Source: JBFFMO01 sp037968515 (lineage in GTDB: Bacteria; Myxococcota_A; Bradymonadia; Bradymonadales; Bradymonadaceae). Taken from it: a stretch of 17,009 nt of DNA. The notes under the pieces were generated by a model. The model saw only the letters and a program-made list of their open reading frames with translations. It made no database searches and had not been told where the DNA came from. The position numbers and the translations under genes were made by a program. Below, piece by piece: positions 7,764 to 14,352 of the stretch (the stretch's first letter is position 1; each line of letters opens with the position of its first letter). The stretch lies in contig JBBKVQ010000473.1 of NCBI GenBank assembly GCA_037968515.1, forward strand, positions 1-17,009. Reading direction: 5' to 3'.

Positions 7764-8360
7764 ATGACCAAACACCGCAGTCCGGACGAGCGTTCGGAGC
7801 AAATCCTGAATGCCGCGAGAACATGTTTTCTTGAGGAAGGCTACTTTGCCACCAAGATGGACGTGATCGCCCGCGAATCCGGACTCAGCAAGGGAGGCAT
7901 CTACTTTCATTTCGAGTCGAAGCGGGACATCTTTTTAGCCCTCGTCCAAGAGGAATATCAGACCTCCATGTCGTTTATCGATAATGTCGACGACCAAGCC
8001 AAAGACATTACGGGAATGCTATTTGAGCTCGCCGAACACTTCATGCAGCTCTTCGCTAGCACCGATCGCCCACGTTTCATGGTGATCATGGGCGAGATGG
8101 CACTTCGAGACGTCGAAGTCGCCAAGGTTCTCAGGCAGCTTCAACTCAACTATTTTAACCGGATCTCGGACCTCATCGCTCGTGGAGTGGAAACAGGACA
8201 GGTTCGGGAATGTGATTCTTACGGGGTCGCGATCGTGTTGAAGTCTTTGCTCGACGGGGTGCAAGCCAATTTTGCCCTCGGGATCGAGATGGACCTCGAG
8301 GCGACGATCGGGGCCGCAATGGATGTACTAATTAACGGTCTTATTCGAATCGACGAATGA
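7764..8360 (+). CDS. TetR/AcrR family transcriptional regulator
   Basis: A 198-residue protein with a typical TetR N-terminal DNA-binding domain at about residues 8-58: 'ILNAARTCFLEEGYFATKM', then 'IARESGLSKGGIYFHFESK', which contains the recognition helix. The remaining 140 residues are the variable ligand-binding and dimerisation part, which does not reveal the ligand. GGAAGAG lies just before the ATG. The gene is the first of a cluster: its stop (8358-8360) is followed at once by the ribosome binding site of the TerB-like gene. A candidate self-operator overlaps its leader. Target genes probably include its own cluster; this is inferred from position only. Confidence 0.93.
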   Translation: MTKHRSPDERSEQILNAARTCFLEEGYFATKMDVIARESGLSKGGIYFHFESKRDIFLALVQEEYQTSMSFIDNVDDQAKDITGMLFELAEHFMQLFASTDRPRFMVIMGEMALRDVEVAKVLRQLQLNYFNRISDLIARGVETGQVRECDSYGVAIVLKSLLDGVQANFALGIEMDLEATIGAAMDVLINGLIRIDE

Positions 8361-8371
8361 AAGGAGAACCC

Positions 8372-8839
8372 ATGCTTCAAAAACACTTGATGAGCTACTT
8401 TGACGAGCTAGAATCACTCAAAGGGATGAGCATCGACGCCAATAAGGCGTTCATGGACATCCTAGTATTGGCTGTGATTGCCGACGGTGAAGTCACCGAA
8501 GCTGAGCTCGCGCAGCTTGACGAGGAGCTCCTTCGTTTGCCCTTCATCTGGGATAAAGATGTCGAAGCTCAAGTGACTGAACACAGCGCGTTGACGCGCG
8601 AACTCCTGACCAACCAACGCCAAGAGCCAGGTGTGATGGAAGGCTTCCTCACTTCATTGGCTCATCGCATCGACACCACAGAGTTGCGAGAAATCGCCCT
8701 GCGTATGTTCATTGCTGTCACCCAAGCCGATGGCTTTCGTGAAGATGAAATGCAGATGTGTCACGCCATTGGCGACAAGTTTGGCTTCGATGGCAGCGCC
8801 GTCGACTCACTGATCGCTGAAATTGCAGAAACTCTCTAA
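8372..8839 (+). CDS. TerB-family protein (tellurite-resistance/DjlA-type domain)
   Basis: I chose the ATG at 8372 because AAGGAG (8361-8366) lies five bases upstream; an earlier ATG at 8357 overlaps the TetR stop but would include that site in the coding region. The 155-residue product is all-helical and acidic. It shows the TerB-type repeat, with 'LAVIADGEVTEAELAQLDE' near residues 31-50 and a second copy-like 'FIAVTQADGFREDEM' near 111-126. TerB-like domains bind metal or act as adaptors in stress responses and membrane-linked complexes. No other ter gene is nearby, so a tellurite role should not be assumed. Its stop overlaps the next gene's Shine-Dalgarno region, so the genes are probably co-transcribed. 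Confidence 0.8.
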   Translation: MLQKHLMSYFDELESLKGMSIDANKAFMDILVLAVIADGEVTEAELAQLDEELLRLPFIWDKDVEAQVTEHSALTRELLTNQRQEPGVMEGFLTSLAHRIDTTELREIALRMFIAVTQADGFREDEMQMCHAIGDKFGFDGSAVDSLIAEIAETL

Positions 8840-8848
8840 GGAGATCCC

Positions 8849-9340
8849 ATGCCATCCTTTGATGTCGTGTCCAAAGTGGACGTCCAAGAAATCGCCAATT
8901 CGGTTAATAACGCGCTCAAAGAAATTTCGACGCGTTTTGACTTCAAGAACACCAAGACAACGATCGAGTGGAAAGCCGATACTTCCACGATCACGATCAC
9001 GTCGGACTCAGAAGGTCGCGTGATTGCTGCCTTGGATGTCTTGCAATCCAAAGCGATCAAACGTGGCCTGCATCTTTCCACGTTCAAGGCGGGCGACCTC
9101 AAGCCGATGGGCGGCATGAAGGTTCGTCAGGAAATTTCGGTTCAACAAGGCATCTCTCAAGAGATCGCCAAAAAGATCGTCAAGGACCTCAAGGACGCTA
9201 AAATCAAAGCTCAAGGCTCGATTCAGGGCGACCAGCTTCGGTACTCCGGTAAAAACCGCGACGATTTGCAGGAAGCCATCAAAGAGATGAAGGCCAACGA
9301 GTACGATCTGCCGCTTCAATACGTTAATTTTAGGGACTGA
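8849..9340 (+). CDS. yajQ: YajQ family nucleotide-binding protein
   Basis: The 163-residue product matches the YajQ (UPF0234) family end to end. It starts 'MPSFDVVSKVDVQEIANSV', and 'ISTRFDFKNTK', 'RGLHLSTFKAGDLKPMGG' and 'KIVKDLKDAKIKAQGSIQGD' are classic family stretches; it ends in 'LPLQYVNFRD'. The fold is two tandem ferredoxin-like domains. Family members bind nucleotides or tRNA, and the Xanthomonas homologue binds cyclic di-GMP and works with a transcription regulator. Whether this one does so is not known. AAGGAG is well spaced before the ATG, and the gap from the TerB-like gene is nine bases. The rhodanese gene begins three bases after its stop. Confidence 0.96.
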   Translation: MPSFDVVSKVDVQEIANSVNNALKEISTRFDFKNTKTTIEWKADTSTITITSDSEGRVIAALDVLQSKAIKRGLHLSTFKAGDLKPMGGMKVRQEISVQQGISQEIAKKIVKDLKDAKIKAQGSIQGDQLRYSGKNRDDLQEAIKEMKANEYDLPLQYVNFRD

Positions 9341-9343
9341 AAC

Positions 9344-9652
9344 GTGAAACGACTCTCATATGCTGAATTTTCGACCATGCGCACCGACGCGATGCGTCTT
9401 TTGGACGTGCGCGAAGCCCACGAATTTGAACAGGTTCACGTGAAGGGCGCCGAACACTTTGCCCTGTCTTGGCTTCAAGACGGACGGGTGCCTGAACTCG
9501 ACGACAGACAGGTGTTCGTAATCTGCCGTTCAGGTGCAAGAAGTCAGATGGCTTCGCAAATCCTGGAAAGCAATGGGTTCCCCGAGTGTACAAATGTAGA
9601 GGGTGGGACTCTCGCAGCCATGGCGCTTGGCGATGACCACGTCGAGAGCTGA
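9344..9652 (+). CDS. Single-domain rhodanese-like sulfurtransferase
   Basis: A 102-residue protein starting at GTG, three bases after the yajQ stop. It is one complete rhodanese domain: 'LLDVREAHEFEQVHVKGAEH' near residues 19-38 and the active-site loop CRSGAR beginning at C61, the persulfide-forming cysteine. It ends in 'FPECTNVEGGTLAAMAL'. The six-residue loop beginning with Cys is typical of sulfurtransferases rather than phosphatases. Such proteins carry sulfur from donors such as thiosulfate or persulfides to acceptors. No signal peptide, so cytoplasmic. It closes the cluster and converges with the minus-strand gene six bases away. The specific donor and acceptor are unknown. Confidence 0.93.
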   Translation: MKRLSYAEFSTMRTDAMRLLDVREAHEFEQVHVKGAEHFALSWLQDGRVPELDDRQVFVICRSGARSQMASQILESNGFPECTNVEGGTLAAMALGDDHVES

Positions 9653-9658
9653 GCCGAT

Positions 9659-9877
9659 CTAGTGTTCCGCTGGAGCAGCCTCGGCTGCCGGAGCGGCTTC
9701 GGCTGCCGGAGCGTGCTCACCTGCAGCTGCAGGAGCATGCTCACCCTCAGGGGCGTGGTGCACAGGCATGCTTTGGGCAATAAAACTGCCAATCATCACA
9801 CAGATCGTAATCATGACGAGCCCGCCAAAGATGCCGATTGCTGTTTCTCTTTTGATTCCAATTAGTCCACCGGACAT
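9659..9877 (-). CDS. Small single-pass membrane protein with an Ala/Glu/His/Pro-rich tail
   Basis: I chose the ATG at 9877, giving 72 residues beginning MSGGLIGIKRETAIG. An upstream ATG at 9919 would lie on a -10-like sequence (complement of 9911-9916) and adds an unlikely leader. Residues about 12-34 form one strongly hydrophobic segment after a Lys-Arg pair, so the N-terminus should be inside and the tail outside. The tail is low-complexity, with repeats of 'GEHAPAA' and 'EAAPAA', and holds five histidines. At DNA level a 15-base direct repeat recurs at 9681 and 9699. No family recognised. A metal-binding tail is possible but speculative. The gene faces the rhodanese gene tail to tail. Confidence 0.6.
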   Translation of the reverse strand: MSGGLIGIKRETAIGIFGGLVMITICVMIGSFIAQSMPVHHAPEGEHAPAAAGEHAPAAEAAPAAEAAPAEH

Positions 9878-9910
9878 GAGCTTCTCGTGTGTTGGGGATA
9901 CCCGGAACAA

Positions 9911-9916
9911 ATAATA
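9911..9916 (-). promoter_or_regulatory. Possible -10 element for the small membrane protein gene
   Basis: The minus strand reads TATTAT here, 33 bases before the chosen ATG, matching five of six -10 consensus positions. I find no -35 at a proper spacing (TTGCGC lies only 14 bases upstream), so the call is weak. Confidence 0.25.
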
Positions 9917-9929
9917 CAAGCGGGTACTG

Positions 9930-9975
9930 GGCGCAAGCCCCTACGCTGTTGGTCCAGCGCTCGGACACTTGCGCC
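9930..9975. repeat. Nested inverted repeat between two minus-strand genes
   Basis: GGCGCAAG at 9930-9937 is the exact reverse complement of CTTGCGCC at 9968-9975. Inside it CGCTG at 9944-9948 pairs with CAGCG at 9955-9959 around a TTGGTC loop. The two stems form one extended hairpin with internal loops of six and eight bases. It begins ten bases downstream of the lipoprotein stop. A T-rich stretch follows some 15 bases further on the minus strand, so it may act as that gene's terminator or protect its mRNA 3' end. Confidence 0.55.
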
Positions 9976-9985
9976 GACGACCGTC

Positions 9986-10318
9986 TTAGTTGCCTGAAGG
10001 AATCGTGACCTTCACGCCGTCCTTGAGGTCGACCTTCACGCCGTCAGCCGTATCAACCTTGACGCCGTCTTTGGTGACTTCAACGTTGTCTTCGCCTTCG
10101 ACCTTTACGCCGTCTTTGTTGACTTCAATAGTGGTGCCGCCATTGGCGCCTTCGGCTGTGACTTCGACAGGTTTACCTTCCAAAGCTTCGCCTTCGACCT
10201 TCACGGTGTCCCCATTGATTTCGACGTTGGTGCCGTCTTCAGTTTCAATATCGACTGCTGGCTTGTCACAACCAAGAATCCAAAGTGCGCAAAGTGCTGT
10301 AAGTAATCGGATTTTCAT
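9986..10318 (-). CDS. Small lipoprotein with DGVKV beta-repeats, unknown function
   Basis: I chose the ATG at 10318: GGAG lies upstream and the product opens with a clear lipoprotein signal, 'MKIRLLTALCALWILGC' with C17 as the lipidation site; an ATG at 10339 would bury the signal. The mature part of about 94 residues is acidic and built from alternating beta-strand pentads. DGVKV occurs at 69-73, 84-88, 92-96 and 100-104, with a related 'GDTVKV' at 36-41, so spacing is 15, 8 and 8 residues. The DNA shows the matching degenerate repeat built on 'cttcacgccgtc'. It should be anchored to a membrane and may form a small beta-sheet or beta-solenoid. No family recognised. Confidence 0.7.
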   Translation of the reverse strand: MKIRLLTALCALWILGCDKPAVDIETEDGTNVEINGDTVKVEGEALEGKPVEVTAEGANGGTTIEVNKDGVKVEGEDNVEVTKDGVKVDTADGVKVDLKDGVKVTIPSGN

Positions 10319-10385
10319 AATTTCATCTCCAAGATGCAATGATTCGCGGCTGACTAGTAACAGCTATGGCTGGTTTCCGAAACAA

Positions 10386-10418
10386 AACTCGCGTGAATTG
10401 TAATTATCTCGACGAGTT
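10386..10418. repeat. Inverted repeat in the divergent intergenic region
   Basis: AACTCG at 10386-10391 and CGAGTT at 10413-10418 are inverted copies around a 21-base AT-rich centre containing AATTGTAATT. It lies between the lipoprotein gene and the AlkA-like gene, which diverge from here. It could be an operator for either; no clear promoter pair was found next to it. Confidence 0.3.
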
Positions 10419-10514
10419 ATGTGTCGGTGGGCGCGTGGTGGAGAGCACGATTAAGGTTCGTGATTGAGACGTTTGCGTGTCCGGTGCATCCTAACGCAGC
10501 TAAGGAGGTCTCTG

Positions 10515-11450
10515 ATGTTTCTACCCTCAATACCACCGCATGATTTCTGGCTCACCCTCGACTGCGGGGACTATTTCCTGCGCGAGCAAGATCCCGAGGC
10601 GATCTACGAAAAAGGGTTTGTTCGCCCGCTGAGTTTGTCGACGCGCGACGTTTTGTTTGTGGCGAAGTTCAACGAGAATCCCGAAGAGCCTGGATTTGAC
10701 GTTTCTTTTCCAAGCCAAGACGAACTCACCCCGGCGGAAATCGCCGAGGCCACAGTGCAGATCGAGCGAATTCTTGGGTTGAAACTCGACCTACGACCGC
10801 TGATGGAACAAGCGGTCGATGACTACCATCTCGGTGCGATGGTGCAGGAACACCACGGATTTAAGCGGATTGCAGGTGCGTCGCTTTTTGAAGACGCATT
10901 TTCGGACATCATAAAATCACGCATCTCCCATAAACCCACCGCCAAGAAAATGGACCAAGCCGTTCGAAGAGCTTTCGGCACGCGATTCGAACACGGCGGT
11001 GAGGAGTATTTTGCCTATCCACGCGTCGAAAATCTGGTTTCCGCCGAACCTGCGTCGTTTCGTGAGTTCGGTATCTCGGGGCGAAAGGCCGAGTACATCA
11101 TCGGCCTGGCCATTCTGATTCACGACGGCACCATCGATTTGCAAGAACTCGAGGACATGTCGCCCGACGAATTCTATATCGAGATCCAGAAAATTCGGGG
11201 AATCGGGCCTTCGACCGCCCAGGACCTGATGTTGCATCGCAATCGCACCGACGCGAGCTTCCCCTCGCACCTGGTTAAAGGTGAAGAGAAAGGCCTTCGA
11301 CGGTGGGTCATCCGAACCTACGGCAAAGACCCCGCTGAAGTCAGCGATGAGGATTTCGCGGACCTTATCTCGGCATGGAAGGGCGCTGAGGGTATTGCGA
11401 TCGAGTTTCTGTATTATCGATGGGTTTTGTCCCAACTTAAGAAGACCTGA
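10515..11450 (+). CDS. AlkA-like HhH-GPD superfamily DNA glycosylase homologue
   Basis: The ATG at 10515 is set by AAGGAGG at 10502-10508; the product is 311 residues. From about residue 120 it aligns with AlkA-type glycosylases: 'GFKRIAGASLFEDAFSDII', 'YFAYPRVENLVSAEPASFRE', 'GRKAEYIIGLA', and the helix-hairpin-helix 'IRGIGPSTAQDLML' (227-240). These enzymes excise alkylated bases using an aspartate just after the hairpin. Here that stretch reads 'DASFPSHLVKGEEKG' (246 onward), and Ser251/His252 occupy the place of the catalytic Asp. There is also no OGG1-type lysine in the hairpin. So binding is likely, while catalysis is uncertain. Its stop overlaps the uvrC start (TGATG), supporting a DNA-repair role. 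Confidence 0.8.
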   Translation: MFLPSIPPHDFWLTLDCGDYFLREQDPEAIYEKGFVRPLSLSTRDVLFVAKFNENPEEPGFDVSFPSQDELTPAEIAEATVQIERILGLKLDLRPLMEQAVDDYHLGAMVQEHHGFKRIAGASLFEDAFSDIIKSRISHKPTAKKMDQAVRRAFGTRFEHGGEEYFAYPRVENLVSAEPASFREFGISGRKAEYIIGLAILIHDGTIDLQELEDMSPDEFYIEIQKIRGIGPSTAQDLMLHRNRTDASFPSHLVKGEEKGLRRWVIRTYGKDPAEVSDEDFADLISAWKGAEGIAIEFLYYRWVLSQLKKT

Positions 11451-13309
11451 TGACCGAAGAGAGCTTCAACTACGAGGCGAGAATCGATCTGATTCCGAAC
11501 AAGCCTGGTTGTTATATCATGCGCGATCGACGGGGTCGCATCGTCTACGTGGGCAAAGCCAAAGATCTCAAAAACCGCGTTAAGAGCTATTTTGCTGCCT
11601 CGTCAGGAGATACCCGGGCGTTTGTGAAGCGCCTGCCCCAAGTTCTGAGTGATATCGAAACGATCGTCACGTCCAGTGAGAAAGAAGCGCTGGTCCTTGA
11701 AAACACGCTGATTAAGGCGCATCAGCCGCGCTACAACGTCCTGCTCAAGGACGATAAAAACTTCATCTCTTTGCGAATCAACACCAAGGGGGAATGGCCT
11801 CGAGTCGAGGTCGTACGCCGTCAAGTCAAAGACGGTGCTCGTTATTTTGGCCCCTATACTGACGCAAGATCGATCCGAAGAACTCTGAGTCTGCTCAACA
11901 AATACTTCCAGCTTCGGACCTGCACCGACGCCGCACTCGCCTCAAGAACACGCCCGTGTCTGCAGTATCAGATCAAGAGGTGTCCGGGACCCTGCGTGTT
12001 TGAGGTCGACACCGAGCTCTACGACCAGCACGTCCGCGATGCCGTTCTATTTTTGGAAGGACGTGGCGATGAGTTGGTAAATCGGCTCAAACAGAAGATG
12101 TACGACGCTTCCGAAGAGATGGAGTTTGAGCGGGCCGCAAATTATCGTGACCAGATCTTGAGCGTATCGAAGGTGCTCGACCGCCAGTCGGCAGTGAGCG
12201 TCGAGATCATCGATCGGGACGTTTTTGGGTACCATCGCGAAGGTGACCGGCTGACCGTTCAAGTCATGTACGTTCGGGGCGGGAAACTCGAAGGCGTCAA
12301 GTCGTTCAGTTACAAGGGACAGGAGTTCCCCGACCACGAGCTTATGTCGAGCTTCCTGAACCTCTACTATGCCTCGGGCTCGTTCGTGCCCAAAGAAGTC
12401 CTGGTTCCCATTGCGTTTGACGAGGCAGAGTTCTCGGCTTTTGAAGAGCTGTTAGGCGACATGAAGGGGCAAAAAGTTTTGGTCTACTCGCCGCAACGAG
12501 GGGCCAAAAAGGTGCTGGTCGACACGGCCAATGAAAACGCCAAGGTTTCGTTCGAAAAGGAACACGATAAAGACGAGCGGACTCAAGACCTGCTCGAAAA
12601 CCTGCAAAACCGTTTGGGCCTAAGAAATTACCCGGAGCGCATCGAGTGTTACGACATCTCGAACTTGCAGGGAAAACAGATCGTGGCCTCGATGGTGGTC
12701 TTTGAGGACGGGATTCCTAACAAAGCCGAATACCGCCGTTATAAGATGAAGGAAGTCACCTCACAGGACGATTTTGCGAGCATGCGGGAGGTCCTGAGTC
12801 GCCGTTTTGCGAAAGTCGCAGATGGGACCTCGGGCGCACCAAGCCTTGTGGTGGTGGACGGAGGCAAAGGGCAGCTGGGGCAGGCATCGGCGGTGCTCGA
12901 GGACTTGGGTCTGCACGAAATCGATTTGATTTCCTTGGCAAAAAGCCGTGTCGATAAAGTAGGTTTTGAAGACGAAGAGATCACGCGGTCCGCGGAGCGT
13001 GTGTTCTTGCCCGGCCGCAAAAATCCGGTTGTGTTGAAACCAAACAGCGCTGAGTTATATCTGTTGGAAAGAATCCGAGACGAAGCTCATCGTTTTGCAA
13101 TTACGTTCCACAAAGAATTACGTCGGAAAGCCTCGATGAAGTCGGTGCTCGATGATATCCCGGGCATCGGGGCCAAAACTCGCAAAGACCTCTTGAAACA
13201 TTTTGGTTCACTGAAAAAGATACGGGACGCATCGCTTGAAGACTTAGAAGCTGCTCCCGGAATTGGTCCAAAGACCGCCATCGCCATCCATGAGTTTCTG
13301 AATGACTAG
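11450..13309 (+). CDS. uvrC: Excinuclease ABC subunit C (UvrC)
   Basis: UvrC makes both incisions flanking DNA lesions in nucleotide excision repair after UvrA and UvrB load. The 619-residue protein is full length. The GIY-YIG nuclease lies at about 14-95 ('PGCYIMRD', 'IVYVGKAKDLKNRV'). A UVR helical hairpin that binds UvrB is at about 207-240. The RNase H-like nuclease has D402 in 'YDISNLQGK', D470 in 'VVDGGKGQL' and 'RDEAHRFAITFH' with D544 and H547. Tandem helix-hairpin-helix motifs at about 563-619 ('IPGIGAKTR', 'APGIGPKTA') complete it. All expected catalytic motifs are present. Its start is coupled to the AlkA-like gene (TGATG) and its last eight bases overlap the next small ORF. uvrA and uvrB are not in the window. 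Confidence 0.97.
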   Translation: MTEESFNYEARIDLIPNKPGCYIMRDRRGRIVYVGKAKDLKNRVKSYFAASSGDTRAFVKRLPQVLSDIETIVTSSEKEALVLENTLIKAHQPRYNVLLKDDKNFISLRINTKGEWPRVEVVRRQVKDGARYFGPYTDARSIRRTLSLLNKYFQLRTCTDAALASRTRPCLQYQIKRCPGPCVFEVDTELYDQHVRDAVLFLEGRGDELVNRLKQKMYDASEEMEFERAANYRDQILSVSKVLDRQSAVSVEIIDRDVFGYHREGDRLTVQVMYVRGGKLEGVKSFSYKGQEFPDHELMSSFLNLYYASGSFVPKEVLVPIAFDEAEFSAFEELLGDMKGQKVLVYSPQRGAKKVLVDTANENAKVSFEKEHDKDERTQDLLENLQNRLGLRNYPERIECYDISNLQGKQIVASMVVFEDGIPNKAEYRRYKMKEVTSQDDFASMREVLSRRFAKVADGTSGAPSLVVVDGGKGQLGQASAVLEDLGLHEIDLISLAKSRVDKVGFEDEEITRSAERVFLPGRKNPVVLKPNSAELYLLERIRDEAHRFAITFHKELRRKASMKSVLDDIPGIGAKTRKDLLKHFGSLKKIRDASLEDLEAAPGIGPKTAIAIHEFLND

Positions 13310-13499
13310 CCCGCTGACAAAAGACCAGATCATCAACCACTGTGCCTCGCGGAGCGTTGCGTGTGTGGATGCGTTCCTCGATACAGGCGTGTGGGTGCTC
13401 AAATTTGAGCCCGTTCCACCCCCCGCAGTTCTGCATCGAATTGGCTTGGAACTCAAAGAGCTGGGCGCGCGGTGGATTACGGTCGAGGTTTTATCATGA
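13302..13499 (+). CDS. Hypothetical 65-residue protein between uvrC and larE
   Basis: The ATG at 13302 overlaps the end of uvrC by eight bases and the stop overlaps the larE start as ATGA (13496-13499). The ORF therefore fills the interval between the two genes exactly, which argues that it is translated. The product has no signal peptide or membrane segment. It looks like a small alpha/beta domain: a helix 'TKDQIINHCASRS', a strand 'GVWVLKFEPVP', a helix 'PAVLHRIGLELKELGA' and a final strand 'WITVEVLS'. Two cysteines occur (C14, C21). I do not recognise the family. Contribution to repair or to sulfur transfer cannot be told from the sequence. Confidence 0.65.
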   Translation: MTSPLTKDQIINHCASRSVACVDAFLDTGVWVLKFEPVPPPAVLHRIGLELKELGARWITVEVLS

Positions 13500-14290
13500 A
13501 TGTCGAAGAGCAGATCGCAGCGATTACCGCAGAAATGAGGGCCCACTCGCGAATTGTGGTCGCGTTTTCGGGCGGGGTCGACAGCGCTGTGGTTGCCGCT
13601 TTGGCATTTCGAGCCATCGGCGAAAACGCCCGCGCCGTGACCGCCGTGAGCGCCACATTAGCCGGTCGCGAACTCGAGGAGGCCGTGTTGATCGCCAGCG
13701 AGATCGGCATCCCCCATGAAACGATGCGGTTTTCGGAGCTCGATAATCCAAAGTTCACCGAAAACACGTCTTCGCGCTGCTTCTTTTGTCAGTCGATGCG
13801 TTTTGACCACCTGCGGGTGATCGCCGACCGTGTGGGCGCCGATGTTCTGGCGTCGGGGACCAATGCCGACGATATCGGCGACGACCGGCCGGGTCTGGCT
13901 GCCATGGAAGAACGCGGCATCTATCAACCTTTGCTCAAACATAATATTTCCAAAGCCGGCGTCCGGGATTTTGCGCAGTTCCTTGGATTGAGTGTCTGGG
14001 ATAAGCCCGCGGCTGCCTGCCTGTCTTCGCGCATCCCTCATGGTCAGGAAGTCACCTATGACCGTCTCAAGCGCATCGAACTTGCCGAAGAAGTACTTCA
14101 TGGTTACGGATTTCGCCATTATCGAGTCCGCGACCACGAGGGACTTGCGCGGATCGAAGTGGCGCTCGAAGAGCTCGAGCGGGTCTTTGACCCGGCGATT
14201 CTGCCTGCGATTTCACGCGAGATTAAGTCGGCGGGCTTCCGCCGGGTCGCCGTTGACCTATGTGGTTACCGCGCGGCTGGCCGTCAATAA
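13496..14290 (+). CDS. larE: LarE-like ATP-dependent sulfur transferase (PP-loop family)
   Basis: LarE adenylates a carboxylated pyridinium nucleotide and donates sulfur to it during synthesis of the nickel-pincer cofactor of lactate racemase. I chose the ATG at 13496, giving 264 residues, because GAGG lies seven bases upstream and it overlaps the preceding stop (ATGA). The PP-loop SGGVDS is at 25-30. 'RCFFC' (C95, C98) matches the conserved LarE 'RCYxCK' site. 'KPAAACLSSRIPHG' contains C175, matching by context the sulfur-donating Cys176 of Lactobacillus plantarum LarE. 'ASGTNADD' and 'GFRHYRVRDHEGLARIE' also fit. larA, larB and larC are absent here, so another sulfur acceptor is possible. 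Confidence 0.88.
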   Translation: MNVEEQIAAITAEMRAHSRIVVAFSGGVDSAVVAALAFRAIGENARAVTAVSATLAGRELEEAVLIASEIGIPHETMRFSELDNPKFTENTSSRCFFCQSMRFDHLRVIADRVGADVLASGTNADDIGDDRPGLAAMEERGIYQPLLKHNISKAGVRDFAQFLGLSVWDKPAAACLSSRIPHGQEVTYDRLKRIELAEEVLHGYGFRHYRVRDHEGLARIEVALEELERVFDPAILPAISREIKSAGFRRVAVDLCGYRAAGRQ

Positions 14291-14298
14291 GCGTGCAC

Positions 14299-14327
14299 TT
14301 GCGGCTCGTCGAGCGCGGGCCTAGAGT
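14299..14327 (+). promoter_or_regulatory. Weak promoter-like pair upstream of the secreted protein gene
   Basis: TTGCGG (14299-14304) and TAGAGT (14322-14327) are 17 bases apart, matching three and four consensus positions. The start would fall near 14334, leaving about a 20-base leader. Low confidence because both boxes are poor. Confidence 0.25.
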
Positions 14328-14338
14328 ACAACCTCTAG
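14321..14338. repeat. Inverted repeat before the secreted protein gene
   Basis: CTAGAG at 14321-14326 and CTCTAG at 14333-14338 are perfect inverted copies around TACAAC, immediately upstream of the AGGAG ribosome binding site (14342-14346). It overlaps the possible -10 box, so it could be an operator or a leader hairpin. Confidence 0.4.
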
Positions 14339-14352
14339 CTCAGGAGCCAGTC

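Noticed and set aside
8372..8839. Tellurite-resistance locus
   Set aside because: Only a TerB-like domain is present; no terA, terC, terD, terE or terZ lies nearby, so resistance cannot be claimed.
9720..9733. 14-base perfect palindrome CCTGCAGCTGCAGG
   Set aside because: It lies inside the Ala-rich repeat coding region and follows from repeated alanine codons; no sign of a binding site.
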